Both the position numbers and the translations under genes were made by a program. Source: Streptomyces sp. GS7 (GTDB lineage Bacteria > Actinomycetota > Actinomycetes > Streptomycetales > Streptomycetaceae). Taken from it: DNA of 64,000 nt. The notes below the pieces were generated by a model, which searched no databases, was not told the DNA's origin, and was given only the letters and a program-made list of their open reading frames with translations. The stretch covers positions 5,201,501-5,265,500 of the forward strand of contig NZ_CP047146.1 in the NCBI RefSeq assembly GCF_009834125.1, written 5' to 3'. Within the stretch, counting starts at the first letter, position 1; each line of letters starts with the position of its first letter. Below, piece after piece: positions 40,617 to 51,683 of the stretch.

Positions 40617-42047
40617 TCAGGAAGGGGAAGCCGAGGGGGTCTCCAGGCCCTGGGCGTGGGTGCGGATCCGCGTCCAGACGTAGTGCAGCGTGTCCGCATC
40701 GACGTACGGAGATCCGAAGGCGGCCCGGACGGCGGGGCGGCCCTCGACGCTTGTGGGGGTGCACAGGAGCGTGCGGTCGGCCTGCAGACGGGAGAGCAGG
40801 TCACGGGTGTGGTCGTCGGTGTCGCGACGGAAGACGACCAGGCCCAGCTCGTGCACCTCCAGGTGAAACCCTGGCTCGGCCGTGATCAGGCGGGCCAGCT
40901 GGGCCGCCAGGCGGATGTCGTGACGGATGGCTTCGCGCAGGCCCTCCAGGCCGTGGGCCCGCATCACGTACCAGAGTTTGAGGGCACGCATAGGTCGGCC
41001 GAGGGGCACCTGCCAGTCGCGGAAGTCCACGACCCGACCGGAGTCGGTCGCAGCATTCCGCAGGTATGAAGGCGAGATGCTCATGGCGTCGGTGAGTGCG
41101 GCACGGTCGGAGGTCCACATGACGTCGCACGGCGTCCCCGTACGCATCCACTTGTGGGCGTTGACGGCGTAGGAGTCGGCGAGGGCGACGCCGTCGATGA
41201 GGTGCCGGTGTTCCGGACACAGCGTCGCGGATCCCGCGTAGGCGGCATCCACGTGCAGCCACACATCCTCCCGCCGGCACAACCGCCCGATGTCCGGTAC
41301 GGGGTCCACGGCGCAGGTATCGGTGGTGCCGACCGTTGCGACGACGATGGCGGGGACGAAGCCGGCCGCCCGGTCGGCGTCGATCCGCGCGCCGAGCGCG
41401 TCGGGATCCATCCGGCCGGTGCCCGGCAGTGTGGCGATGAGCTGCGGCTCGCCCAGGCCGGCCAGCCGGGCGCCCTTGGAGACGCAGGAGTGGGCCCGTT
41501 CCGTGAAGTACATGCGGTAGCGGCCCTCGGTTCCGGCCGTACGCCATCGCCCCTCCGACGCCCGCTGAAGGGCCGCCGCGATGGCCACGAGAACCGCCGA
41601 CGAGGCGGAGTCCTGAATGACTCCCCCGCCGCGACCACTCGAATGGCGGAAGGCTTCCGGTAGGCCGAGGGCCTGAGCCAACCAGTCCGTGACCACCTGC
41701 TCCAGCTCCGTGGCCGCCGGCGATGTCGACCACATCATGCCCTGTACGCCCAGCCCGGCGGTGACGTACTCGGCGAGCACGGACGCAGGCGAGTTGTTGG
41801 TAGGGAAGTAGCCCAGGAACGCCGGATGCTGCCAATGGGTCAGGCCCGGAACGATGACCTTCCAGGTGTCGGCCAGCAGCTCTCCGAGGCCCTCCGCCTG
41901 CTCGGGGGGCGCCGACGGCAGTGCGGTGAGCAGCGAGCCGGGTTCGCAGGGCGGGGATACCGGCACCTCTCGGGCTGCCAATGCCCGCCAATGGGCGACC
42001 AGTTGTCTGGTGGCCGTTTCTATCGCCGCTTCAAACTCGTCACCCAT
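40617..42047 (-). CDS. PLP-dependent aromatic-L-amino-acid-type decarboxylase
   Basis: 476 aa, group II decarboxylase. THWQHPAFLGYFPTNNSPAS, VVATVGTTDTCAVDPV, LHVDAAYAGSA and the PLP lysine Lys299 in VNAHKWM are all present, and length is that of DOPA/tryptophan decarboxylases. It would turn an aromatic amino acid (Trp, Phe, Tyr or a derivative) into its amine plus CO2. It starts 28 bases from the divergent 282-aa gene and shares an A/T-rich promoter with it, which ties it to the lipid-like gene set. The substrate cannot be read from the sequence with confidence. Confidence 0.9.
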   Translation of the reverse strand: MGDEFEAAIETATRQLVAHWRALAAREVPVSPPCEPGSLLTALPSAPPEQAEGLGELLADTWKVIVPGLTHWQHPAFLGYFPTNNSPASVLAEYVTAGLGVQGMMWSTSPAATELEQVVTDWLAQALGLPEAFRHSSGRGGGVIQDSASSAVLVAIAAALQRASEGRWRTAGTEGRYRMYFTERAHSCVSKGARLAGLGEPQLIATLPGTGRMDPDALGARIDADRAAGFVPAIVVATVGTTDTCAVDPVPDIGRLCRREDVWLHVDAAYAGSATLCPEHRHLIDGVALADSYAVNAHKWMRTGTPCDVMWTSDRAALTDAMSISPSYLRNAATDSGRVVDFRDWQVPLGRPMRALKLWYVMRAHGLEGLREAIRHDIRLAAQLARLITAEPGFHLEVHELGLVVFRRDTDDHTRDLLSRLQADRTLLCTPTSVEGRPAVRAAFGSPYVDADTLHYVWTRIRTHAQGLETPSASPS

Positions 42048-42075
42048 AGCATAAAAGTAGCGGGGTTATTATGTT
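42048..42075. promoter_or_regulatory. Short A/T-rich divergent promoter region
   Basis: Only 28 bases separate two divergent starts. The stretch (AGCATAAAAGTAGCGGGGTT and on to TATTATG) is far richer in A/T than its surroundings, so the two genes probably have overlapping promoters and may be leaderless or expressed from elements inside each other's 5' ends. Confidence 0.5.
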
Positions 42076-42924
42076 TTGTCTATTGTGTCGCTTATGTGTC
42101 CCAGCCGTGTCGAACTCCGGCTTCCCGACCCGGAGCAGCTACCCGAGAGCCTTGAGTCGCTGTGGCGTTCATCCGTTCGAGAAGGTCGCCCGGTTCGCTC
42201 GGTCCAGTGCCCGCTGGCCGACCCGCGGGAAGCCGATTACGACGCCTTCTTCGGCGTCATCCGGGTTTCCGGTGCGCCGGCCCGGCTGCTTTCCCAGGCG
42301 CTGGCCACCACGGTGAGCGCGATGGCCTCGCTGCCCGAAGCCGCCACCGAACCGGCGCTCCACGAGGCCCTGGATACTGCCCGCCTGGCCCCCGTGGCGG
42401 AACCGGGACTGACGCCGAACACGCCTGCTCAGCAGCGCTGGATACACGGGCACCGACTCTTCTTCACGCTCACCCAGGCGGCCATAGTGGGTTTGCAGGA
42501 CGCACTGACCGCGCCCAGCGCCCGTTCCTGTGGGCCGGGGGTCGAGGCCACTCGCGTCTTCCTGCGCGCGAGCGCCTCCGCCATGCGACTGACCGCCTCC
42601 TTTCCCCGGTCCGCGTATGAGCGCGTCGTGCGGCCTTCCATGGCGCCGCCCCAGCATTCCGCCCAAGGATTCTCCGGACTCTGGTCGGCAGATCACCGCG
42701 TTCTCATCACCCGATTGCGCGCCTGGGGTGCAATGCACAGTGAAATATGCAGGGATTCCTGCAAAATACGTCGGCATCTGCTGGACGCCGTGGACGAGGT
42801 GTACACCGCTCACATCGGCATATGCGAACGCTTCATCGGGGACGGCTCCTCGCTTTTGGGGGGAACGGAAAACTCCCTGGACACTCTCGGCAAACTCGCC
42901 AGGCATCGCAACCGACTTCTTTAG
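42076..42924 (+). CDS. Unknown helical protein, possible PrnB/IDO-like
   Basis: 282 aa, no named family recognised with certainty. It is largely helical without a signal peptide. The C-terminal half has FPRSAYERVVRPSMAPP, GFSGLWSADHRVLITRLRAW and a long final helix, a pattern that loosely recalls PrnB/indoleamine-dioxygenase-like haem proteins (xYxxxxRPxM, GFSG, DH). Starts are ATG 42076 or 42094. The 3' half is lower in GC than the neighbours. If the fold guess holds, it would act on the same aromatic amino acid or amine as the divergent decarboxylase. This is weak inference. Confidence 0.6.
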   Translation: MSIVSLMCPSRVELRLPDPEQLPESLESLWRSSVREGRPVRSVQCPLADPREADYDAFFGVIRVSGAPARLLSQALATTVSAMASLPEAATEPALHEALDTARLAPVAEPGLTPNTPAQQRWIHGHRLFFTLTQAAIVGLQDALTAPSARSCGPGVEATRVFLRASASAMRLTASFPRSAYERVVRPSMAPPQHSAQGFSGLWSADHRVLITRLRAWGAMHSEICRDSCKIRRHLLDAVDEVYTAHIGICERFIGDGSSLLGGTENSLDTLGKLARHRNRLL

Positions 42925-43088
42925 ACCTTTGAATTCGTGCCGGGTGTTGTCGGCGTCAGGCGCGGCAGAGACGCCGGCTCTCTGCCACACCGCGTTCGGC
43001 CCAATTCCCGGTGAGCGCGCACATATCTGACGGACCAGCACATGCGTGGTGCGTCCACGTCCTCGTCCTCTTTCAGGAAGGGATCGAG

Positions 43089-44405
43089 ATGGGTCTCCGA
43101 GATGTCCTTCGTCGGGCCACTGCCGGACAGGAGCCGGTTCCCGCAGCAGGGCGGCAGGCCGGTGACAGGGAATGGAAGGGAGCTTTCTTCGACTACGCGG
43201 CGGCACACCCGGGCACGTCGGTCGCGGTGGGGGGCGTCACCCGCATCACGGGGGACGTGCCCGACCACGAGGAGATGTGCCTCCTGGTGGACCTCGCGGC
43301 AGCCCGCTATCCGGAGCTCGCGGAAGCGCCGCCAGGTGGGTCCGGGAGAAGGGCGGCGGCCCCGTTCGCCGCCGCGGACCATGTCTTTCGTACGCCCGTC
43401 GCCGCGGGGACGGGGCTGGACGGACTGCGCGCCGCGCTGGGGGATCTGGCCGCGGCACCCTTGCCCGAACGTCTCTGGGGAGTGTGGATTCTGCACGGCT
43501 ACGCCCCCGACGAGTTCGCGGTCGTCCTGAGGGGGCATCATGCGCACTTCGACGGCATGCTGCTCACCGAACTCTTCCGTGGCACCCTCAGTGGAACCGC
43601 CGCCTCCTCGAAGGCAGGCGCCCCACCGCCCGGCCGCACGGCCGGCCGGAGCACCACAGCCGAACTGGCAACCGCCGTCCGTGAAGGCATCAGCGCCCTG
43701 GGCGGGCTGCGCCGGGCCGCTCGCCTCGTCCCCGACGGTTTTCCCCTGACGGGCAGGCTGCACTATGCCTGGGGCAGCGTGGAGCTGGCCCGATTCCGGA
43801 AAATCGCGGCCGCACATGGAGCCACCCCCAACGACCTGTACCTGTCGGCCCTGGCCGGCGCGCTCAAGAGCTGGGCCGGGGAACGCGGCCGGCCGCTCGG
43901 CCGGCAACCGATGCGCATGATGGTGCCGGTCACCCTGCGGCGTCGGGACAACGCAGGCGAGAGGGGAAACGCGGTGCTGGGCGCGGCAGTACGGCTGCCC
44001 GTCGGCCTGGACGATCCCGTTGAGCGACTGGAGTACGTGAAAGCCCGTACGCGCAAGGTCCGTTCGTCACTGTTCAACCCCCATGCCGGCGCCCTGGGAC
44101 GGATGGTCCCCGACCGGTTCGGCCGCTGGCTCCTCGAACTCGATCTGCACCCGCGGAGCACGACGGTACTGGCGACCCACGTTCCCGGACCCGACAAGCG
44201 TCTCCACCTCGGCGACCGGGTCATCACCAACGTCATGCCACTGACTCTCCTCCCGGCCGGCCATGTGCTCGCGGCATGCTTTTCCAGCTATGCCACCACC
44301 GCCCAGATCGGCTTCGTCGCGGACCGGACGGTCGGCGACTGCGACGGCCTGGTGCAGCTCTGGATGCATGAGCTGGACGAGATGACGGCGCGCGCCGGGC
44401 TGTGA
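43089..44405 (+). CDS. WS/DGAT-family O-acyltransferase
   Basis: 438 aa with the active-site motif HHAHFDG at 150-156 (HHxxxDG), the CoA-dependent acyltransferase fold, and the C-terminal PGPDKRLHLGDRVITNVMPLTLL segment with TNV and the following Ser/Cys patch of wax ester synthase/diacylglycerol acyltransferases. The ATG at 43089 has GGAAGGGA upstream; the frame is open 26 codons earlier. It would join an acyl chain from CoA or ACP to an alcohol or amine. Its stop overlaps the MmpL transporter start by 4 bases, so product formation and export seem coupled. Confidence 0.87.
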   Translation: MGLRDVLRRATAGQEPVPAAGRQAGDREWKGAFFDYAAAHPGTSVAVGGVTRITGDVPDHEEMCLLVDLAAARYPELAEAPPGGSGRRAAAPFAAADHVFRTPVAAGTGLDGLRAALGDLAAAPLPERLWGVWILHGYAPDEFAVVLRGHHAHFDGMLLTELFRGTLSGTAASSKAGAPPPGRTAGRSTTAELATAVREGISALGGLRRAARLVPDGFPLTGRLHYAWGSVELARFRKIAAAHGATPNDLYLSALAGALKSWAGERGRPLGRQPMRMMVPVTLRRRDNAGERGNAVLGAAVRLPVGLDDPVERLEYVKARTRKVRSSLFNPHAGALGRMVPDRFGRWLLELDLHPRSTTVLATHVPGPDKRLHLGDRVITNVMPLTLLPAGHVLAACFSSYATTAQIGFVADRTVGDCDGLVQLWMHELDEMTARAGL

Positions 44406-46669
44406 TGATGAGCAGCAGAGAAGCGATCGAGGAGCAGAAGGGCGAGCGGTACGTCACGGCCCCTCGACACTGGGCCGTGACGTACCGATGGCTGATCCTG
44501 GCCCTGACCCTGGTGGCTGTACTCGGTGCCGGAATCGCCGCCGCCGGCGTGCACGGACGCCTGGTGGACGGCGGATATTTCGACCAGTCGGCGGAATCGA
44601 GCCGCGCGGAACGACTGCTGACACAGCGCTACGGATCCGGGACCCCGAAGCTGGTGTTCGTGGCCCGTTCGACGGGTGCGGTGGACGAGCCGAAGGCCGC
44701 GGCAGCAGGCCAACGGCTCGTCACCGAACTGGCCGCCGAACCCGGTGTCGTCTACGTACACGCCCCCTGGTCCCCGCCCACCCCGTCCCTGCTGTCGGCC
44801 GACCGGCATGCCGCCCTGCTGACGCTCGCCATCGCGGGGGACGACCAGCAGATGACACGCACCGCGCAGCGCCTGATCCAGAAGTACGCCGGTGCCCGGC
44901 CTCCGTTGACCGTGGAGGCGTCCGGACGGCTGTCCGTCAACCGGTACGCCGAGCAGCAGAGCCGCCGTGACCTCGTCAGCTCCGAGATGATCGGTGTTCC
45001 GCTGGTCTCCGCCGTGCTCCTGGTGGTGTTCGGCTCGGTACTGGCCTGTGCGCTGCCGCTCGCCATGGGGCTGGTCAGCGTCACCGGCGCGATGGCCCTC
45101 CTGGACCTGCTGGCGCGGCACTACCCGGTGAACGTCTTCGCACTCAACATCCTCACCGCCCTGGGATTCGGGCTGGCGGTGGACTACAGCCTGATCATGG
45201 TCACTCGCTTCCGGGAAGAGCTGGACCGCGGTCTGGAGGTGTCGGACGCGGTGCGCGCCACCGTGCGCTCGGCGGGCCGCACGGTTGCGGTTTCGGCAGC
45301 CGTGGTGACGCTGTCCCTCTGCGCGCTGCTGTTCTTTCCCACCCCGTTCCACCGCTCGCTGGGCGCCGGCGCCGTGGCGGTGGTCTGCCTGGCCGGGGTC
45401 GCCGCGCTGGTGGTCCAGCCGGCGCTGCTCGCGCTCTTCGGGCGCCGCCTGAGCCGCCGCCCCGTGCGCGTACGGTGGTGGCGGGCCCGGGGCGCCGACG
45501 CCCCGGACTTCTGGGCGCGGCTGGCCCGCGCGGTACTGCGGCGCCCACTGGCCGTACTGCTCACCGTGTCCGCGTTCCTCGTACTCCTCGCCGTGCCTGC
45601 CTCCGGGGCGCGCATGGGGTTCATCGACGAGGACTGGCTGCCCCGCGATGCGGCTCCGCGCCTCGCCGCGGAGCGGGCGCACGCCGAGTTCCCGGTGCTG
45701 AACGGGACCACGCTCACCGCGCTGACACCCCAGACCCCGGCGGGCTCCCCGGCCGCCGACCGCATGGGCCGGGCCCTCTCCCGACTGGCGGGCGTCGACA
45801 TGGTGATGGGCGCCGAGGGGAGTTTCCGCGACGGCCGCCGACTCGCCGCACCGCCCGCCCGGCCTGCCGGCGGCGTCGGGCAGGGGACCTGGTACTCCCT
45901 CACCACACAGGCCGGCCCGTACAGTGCGACGGCTCAGCGGCTGGTCGGCACGATCAGGGCGCAGAAGGGGGCGGGCCCGGTACTGGTGGCCGGGGAGACG
46001 GCCTCCCTGGTGGACATGAAGGAGACCCTCGCACGGCACCTGGGCTGGGCCGCCGCGCTCGTCATCACCGCCGTCGCACTGCTGCTGTTCTTCTTCACGG
46101 GGAGCGTGCTGGTCCCGCTCAAGGCCGTGGTCATGAATCTGTTGAGCCTGACGGTGGCGTTCGGCGCCATGGTGTCTCTCTTCCAGGACGGACTCCTGTC
46201 CCGGCTCCTGGGCGGCACCGCCACCGGTCATGTCGATCCGCTGATTCCGGCGGTGGTGTTCTGTATCGCGTTCGGTCTGTCCATGGACTACGAGGTCTTC
46301 CTGGTGGCGCGCATCCGCGAGGAATACCTGCGTACCGGGGACAACGAGCGGGCCGTCGTCGCCGGATTGCAGCGCACCGGACGGCTGGTGACCGTCGGTG
46401 CGCTCGCCGTCGTCATCGTCCTCGGCGCACTGGCCGCCTCCTCGCTGGCCGTGCTGCAGGAACTCGGGGTGTGCCTGGCCCTCACGGTCGCCATCGACGC
46501 CACGCTCGTACGGTGCCTGATCGTGCCGGCCCTCATGGGCCTGGCAGGCCGCTGGAACTGGTGGGCCCCCGCTCCGCTCCTGAAGGTACGTGCACTCGTC
46601 CTGTCCAGGCTGGCCCGGGCCCGTCTACCGCACCGACCACCACGAACGTCACGTCACGTAAGAGGCTGA
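44402..46669 (+). CDS. MMPL-family RND lipid transporter
   Basis: 755 aa with about twelve membrane helices in two halves, each preceded by an extracytoplasmic loop. The repeated proton-relay signatures are GLAVDYSLIMVTRFREE and GLSMDYEVFLVARIREEY. MMPL proteins of actinobacteria export lipids, glycolipids or lipopeptides. Starts are the GTG at 44402, overlapping the acyltransferase stop, or the ATG codons that follow it directly. Context with an acyltransferase, ACP and ketosynthase points to export of an acylated small molecule. Confidence 0.92.
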   Translation: MMMSSREAIEEQKGERYVTAPRHWAVTYRWLILALTLVAVLGAGIAAAGVHGRLVDGGYFDQSAESSRAERLLTQRYGSGTPKLVFVARSTGAVDEPKAAAAGQRLVTELAAEPGVVYVHAPWSPPTPSLLSADRHAALLTLAIAGDDQQMTRTAQRLIQKYAGARPPLTVEASGRLSVNRYAEQQSRRDLVSSEMIGVPLVSAVLLVVFGSVLACALPLAMGLVSVTGAMALLDLLARHYPVNVFALNILTALGFGLAVDYSLIMVTRFREELDRGLEVSDAVRATVRSAGRTVAVSAAVVTLSLCALLFFPTPFHRSLGAGAVAVVCLAGVAALVVQPALLALFGRRLSRRPVRVRWWRARGADAPDFWARLARAVLRRPLAVLLTVSAFLVLLAVPASGARMGFIDEDWLPRDAAPRLAAERAHAEFPVLNGTTLTALTPQTPAGSPAADRMGRALSRLAGVDMVMGAEGSFRDGRRLAAPPARPAGGVGQGTWYSLTTQAGPYSATAQRLVGTIRAQKGAGPVLVAGETASLVDMKETLARHLGWAAALVITAVALLLFFFTGSVLVPLKAVVMNLLSLTVAFGAMVSLFQDGLLSRLLGGTATGHVDPLIPAVVFCIAFGLSMDYEVFLVARIREEYLRTGDNERAVVAGLQRTGRLVTVGALAVVIVLGALAASSLAVLQELGVCLALTVAIDATLVRCLIVPALMGLAGRWNWWAPAPLLKVRALVLSRLARARLPHRPPRTSRHVRG

Positions 46670-46772
46670 TGCACCGGCCCGCACCCTTCGCCCGGTCACC
46701 GAGCCACCTACCCCTCCAACCTCTCGACCGCCCAACCCTCCACCATCCGCACTCACTTCACGAGGGACGCTG

Positions 46773-47059
46773 ATGACCACCACATACGAATTCATCGCCG
46801 ACCTGCTCACCGAGCACATGGGCGTGCCCGAAGACATCATCAAGCCGGACGCCACCTTCTGGGACCTGGAACTCGACTCGCTCACGCTCGTCGAACTCAC
46901 CGTGATCATCAACGACCGGCTCGGCATCAAACTGACAGAGGAGGACATCAGGCCGACCCTCGGGGAGTTCTGCCAGATCGTCGAGGAACGGCGCAACGGC
47001 GGGGAGACTGTGGGCACGGACACCGCCAGGCAGGACGTACCGACCACCCCCACCCTCCC

Positions 47060-47063
<4 letters not shown>
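46773..47063 (+). CDS. Acyl carrier protein
   Basis: 96 aa with the phosphopantetheine site DLELDSLTLVEL (Ser36), acidic helices around it, and a Thr/Pro-rich tail of about 20 residues. It overlaps the ketosynthase gene by 4 bases. It probably carries the growing or finished acyl chain for the ketosynthase and for transfer by the WS/DGAT enzyme. No dedicated phosphopantetheinyl transferase is nearby. Confidence 0.93.
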
Positions 47064-48283
<1,220 letters not shown>

Positions 48284-48388
48284 CACCTCCGAGGTGGTCG
48301 AGCGCCGAGCAGGAGGCAACCGAACGAGCCTCACAACCCGTCACCACCTGCTGACCAGGCAACCGTCCCTTCCCTATAACGGGGGAAC

Positions 48389-49378
48389 CTAATGGGCGCA
48401 GGTGGTGGGGGTGGCGTGGGCGGGGTCGAGGGCGTTGGCTGTCTCGTGGAAGGCGAGCCGGTCGATCAGCCCGAGCGAGCCGTGTCCGGAGACGTCGAGT
48501 GGACACAGGTCCTGCAGCACGACGTTGTGGACGTCGGAGCCGTGCAGGAACTCCGAGCGATGCGGCGTGATCATCTCGTCGTACCGAGTGGCGATGACCG
48601 TGTAACGAACACCGGGAACGGTGTCACCACCCGCATTCAGACGCCTCAACAAAGGCGAGCCGGACTCCTGCTCGGTCACCGCCGGGACAAGCCCATGCAA
48701 GACCCTCCTCACACTCGGAGCAGAATCCAACAACGTGATCAACCCATGCAGATCGGTACCATGATTATTGGGAGCCAGCCCGACCAACGTGTGCACCTTG
48801 CGACGGCCGCCATAGAACTTCAGATACACCCGCGACATCATCCCGCCCTGCGAATGCCCGACGATGTCGACCTTCCGCGCCCCCGTCGCCGCCAAAACCC
48901 GATCGACATACACGCCGAGCTGCCGAGCCGAAGCATCGATCGAACCCACCCCACCCACCACCGGCAGACCAAGCAACCCGCCATAGGTGAAGGAGAAGAC
49001 ACAGTACCCACGCGCCATCAAATAAGGCGCCAGACCAAGCCAGTTGTCGACCCCGTTACCAAGAGTGCCATGCACCAAGACCACCGGACGGGGATGAGCG
49101 GCCGAGGGCCTGCAGGAAAAGTCATTCCAACCACCACGGCCCACGCCGGCCCATCCCCCACGAGGCACGACCCCACCAACCGACGGCCTGAACACAAACG
49201 ACCCCGACGAACCCCCCACCAAAGCGGTCGACGACGCCGGACGGGGAAGGCCGACCGACCTGCCACCAGAAACCTCCAACGGCGAGAGGGCAGCGGCGAC
49301 AGGGGAAACCGCGGCCATACCCGTGACCAGGCCAAACACCGGAAGAGCGGCGAGCAGTCTCGACCAACGCAGCTTCAC
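48389..49378 (-). CDS. Secreted lipase/esterase
   Basis: 329 aa. The signal peptide covers about residues 1-31 (LLAALPVFGLVTGMAAVSPVAA). The hydrolase has VLVHGTLGNGVDNW, the nucleophile motif VGHSQGGMMSR near 172-182 and a His in SGHGSLGL near the C-terminus, as in actinobacterial triacylglycerol lipases. Paired cysteines suggest disulfides. The GTG at 49378 has AAGGAG upstream. Third codon positions use T noticeably more than the neighbours (CTT, GGT, TAT, TTG, CGT), which hints at separate origin. It is convergent with the ketosynthase. Confidence 0.88.
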   Translation of the reverse strand: MKLRWSRLLAALPVFGLVTGMAAVSPVAAALSPLEVSGGRSVGLPRPASSTALVGGSSGSFVFRPSVGGVVPRGGWAGVGRGGWNDFSCRPSAAHPRPVVLVHGTLGNGVDNWLGLAPYLMARGYCVFSFTYGGLLGLPVVGGVGSIDASARQLGVYVDRVLAATGARKVDIVGHSQGGMMSRVYLKFYGGRRKVHTLVGLAPNNHGTDLHGLITLLDSAPSVRRVLHGLVPAVTEQESGSPLLRRLNAGGDTVPGVRYTVIATRYDEMITPHRSEFLHGSDVHNVVLQDLCPLDVSGHGSLGLIDRLAFHETANALDPAHATPTTCAH

Positions 49379-49576
49379 GCCATGCTCCTTACAGGTGAGA
49401 GGACGCCGACACACACCGACAAACGCCCACACACGACACAGACCACAAAGGCCAACGTGACGAACCGCAAGTGGTTACGGATCGGTAGCCGTACGCACCA
49501 GCGGCCCTGTCCACCCACCGCCTGCGCGTCAGCCCCAGCCCGTGAAGCGTGGTCGCGGCGGATCCGCCGGGGCGAA

Positions 49577-50695
<1,119 letters not shown>

Positions 50696-50801
50696 GGTGC
50701 AGTGATCCCTTCACCGGCAGGAACGTGCCGGACGATCCGAGTGGGGGTTGGCGGTGGGTCCCCGTGTGGGGAGGGCGAGTTGGTCCGGTCGACGGCTGCC
50801 G

Positions 50802-51683
50802 CTACTTCACCGCGCCCGCCGTGATGCCGCTGACGAACTGGCGTTGGAAGGCGAAGAAGACCGCGAGGGGGATCACCATCGACAGGAACGCCCCGGAGGA
50901 GAGCACGTCGATGTTGTCGCCGAACTGGCGGGTCTGCTCCTGGAGCGCGACGGTGAGCGGTGCGGAGCCGCTGTTGGCGAAGATCAGCGCCACCAGCATG
51001 TCGTTCCAGACCCAGAGGAACTGGAAGATGGCGAGCGAGGCGATGGCCGGGCCGCCGAGCGGTACCACCACCCGGGCGAACAGCCGCAGTTCACCCGCGC
51101 CGTCGAGGCGCCCCGCCTCCAGCAGCTCACGCGGTATCTCGGCGAAGAAGTTGCGCAGCAGGAAGATGGCGAACGGCAGGCCGAAGGCGGTGTGGAAGAG
51201 GATGACGCCCAGCAGGCTGCCGAAGATGCCGAAGGTGGCGTACAGCTTGGTGACCGGGATCAGGGCGACCTGGATCGGGACCACCAGCAGCCCGATCAGC
51301 AGCAGGAAGAGCCAGTCCCGGCCGGGGAACTCCAGCCAGGCGAAGGCGTATCCGGCCATGGCGCCGATGACGATGACCAGCACGGTGACGGGGACGGTGA
51401 TCAGCACGCTGTTGAGCAGGGCATGGGTGATGGTGCCGTTGCCCATCAGTGCCGCGTAGTTGTGCAGGGTCAGCTGGGCCGGGTCGGTGAAGGCCCGCCA
51501 CCAGCCGGAGGTGCTGATGTCGGACGGGCCGCGCAGCGAGGAGATCAGCAGGCCGACGGTGGGGACCAGCCAGAAGAGGGCGGTCAGCAGCAGGCCGAGA
51601 CGGACCGCGCCGGCTCCGGCTCGGGCGGCCAGGCGGGTGGCCGCGCCAGGGCCGCGCCGCGTGGGGGTGTCGATGGCGGTCAC
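50802..51683 (-). CDS. Sugar ABC importer permease (MalG/AglG type)
   Basis: 293 aa with six membrane segments and the EAA loop ELLEAGRLDGAGELRLFARVVVPLGGPA near 198, which contacts the ATPase. The C-terminus ends FVSGITAGAVKS-like, as in MalG proteins. The GTG at 51683 has GAAGGAG upstream and overlaps the stop of the first permease by 4 bases, so the two are coupled. It forms the membrane channel with that partner. Confidence 0.92.
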   Translation of the reverse strand: MTAIDTPTRRGPGAATRLAARAGAGAVRLGLLLTALFWLVPTVGLLISSLRGPSDISTSGWWRAFTDPAQLTLHNYAALMGNGTITHALLNSVLITVPVTVLVIVIGAMAGYAFAWLEFPGRDWLFLLLIGLLVVPIQVALIPVTKLYATFGIFGSLLGVILFHTAFGLPFAIFLLRNFFAEIPRELLEAGRLDGAGELRLFARVVVPLGGPAIASLAIFQFLWVWNDMLVALIFANSGSAPLTVALQEQTRQFGDNIDVLSSGAFLSMVIPLAVFFAFQRQFVSGITAGAVK

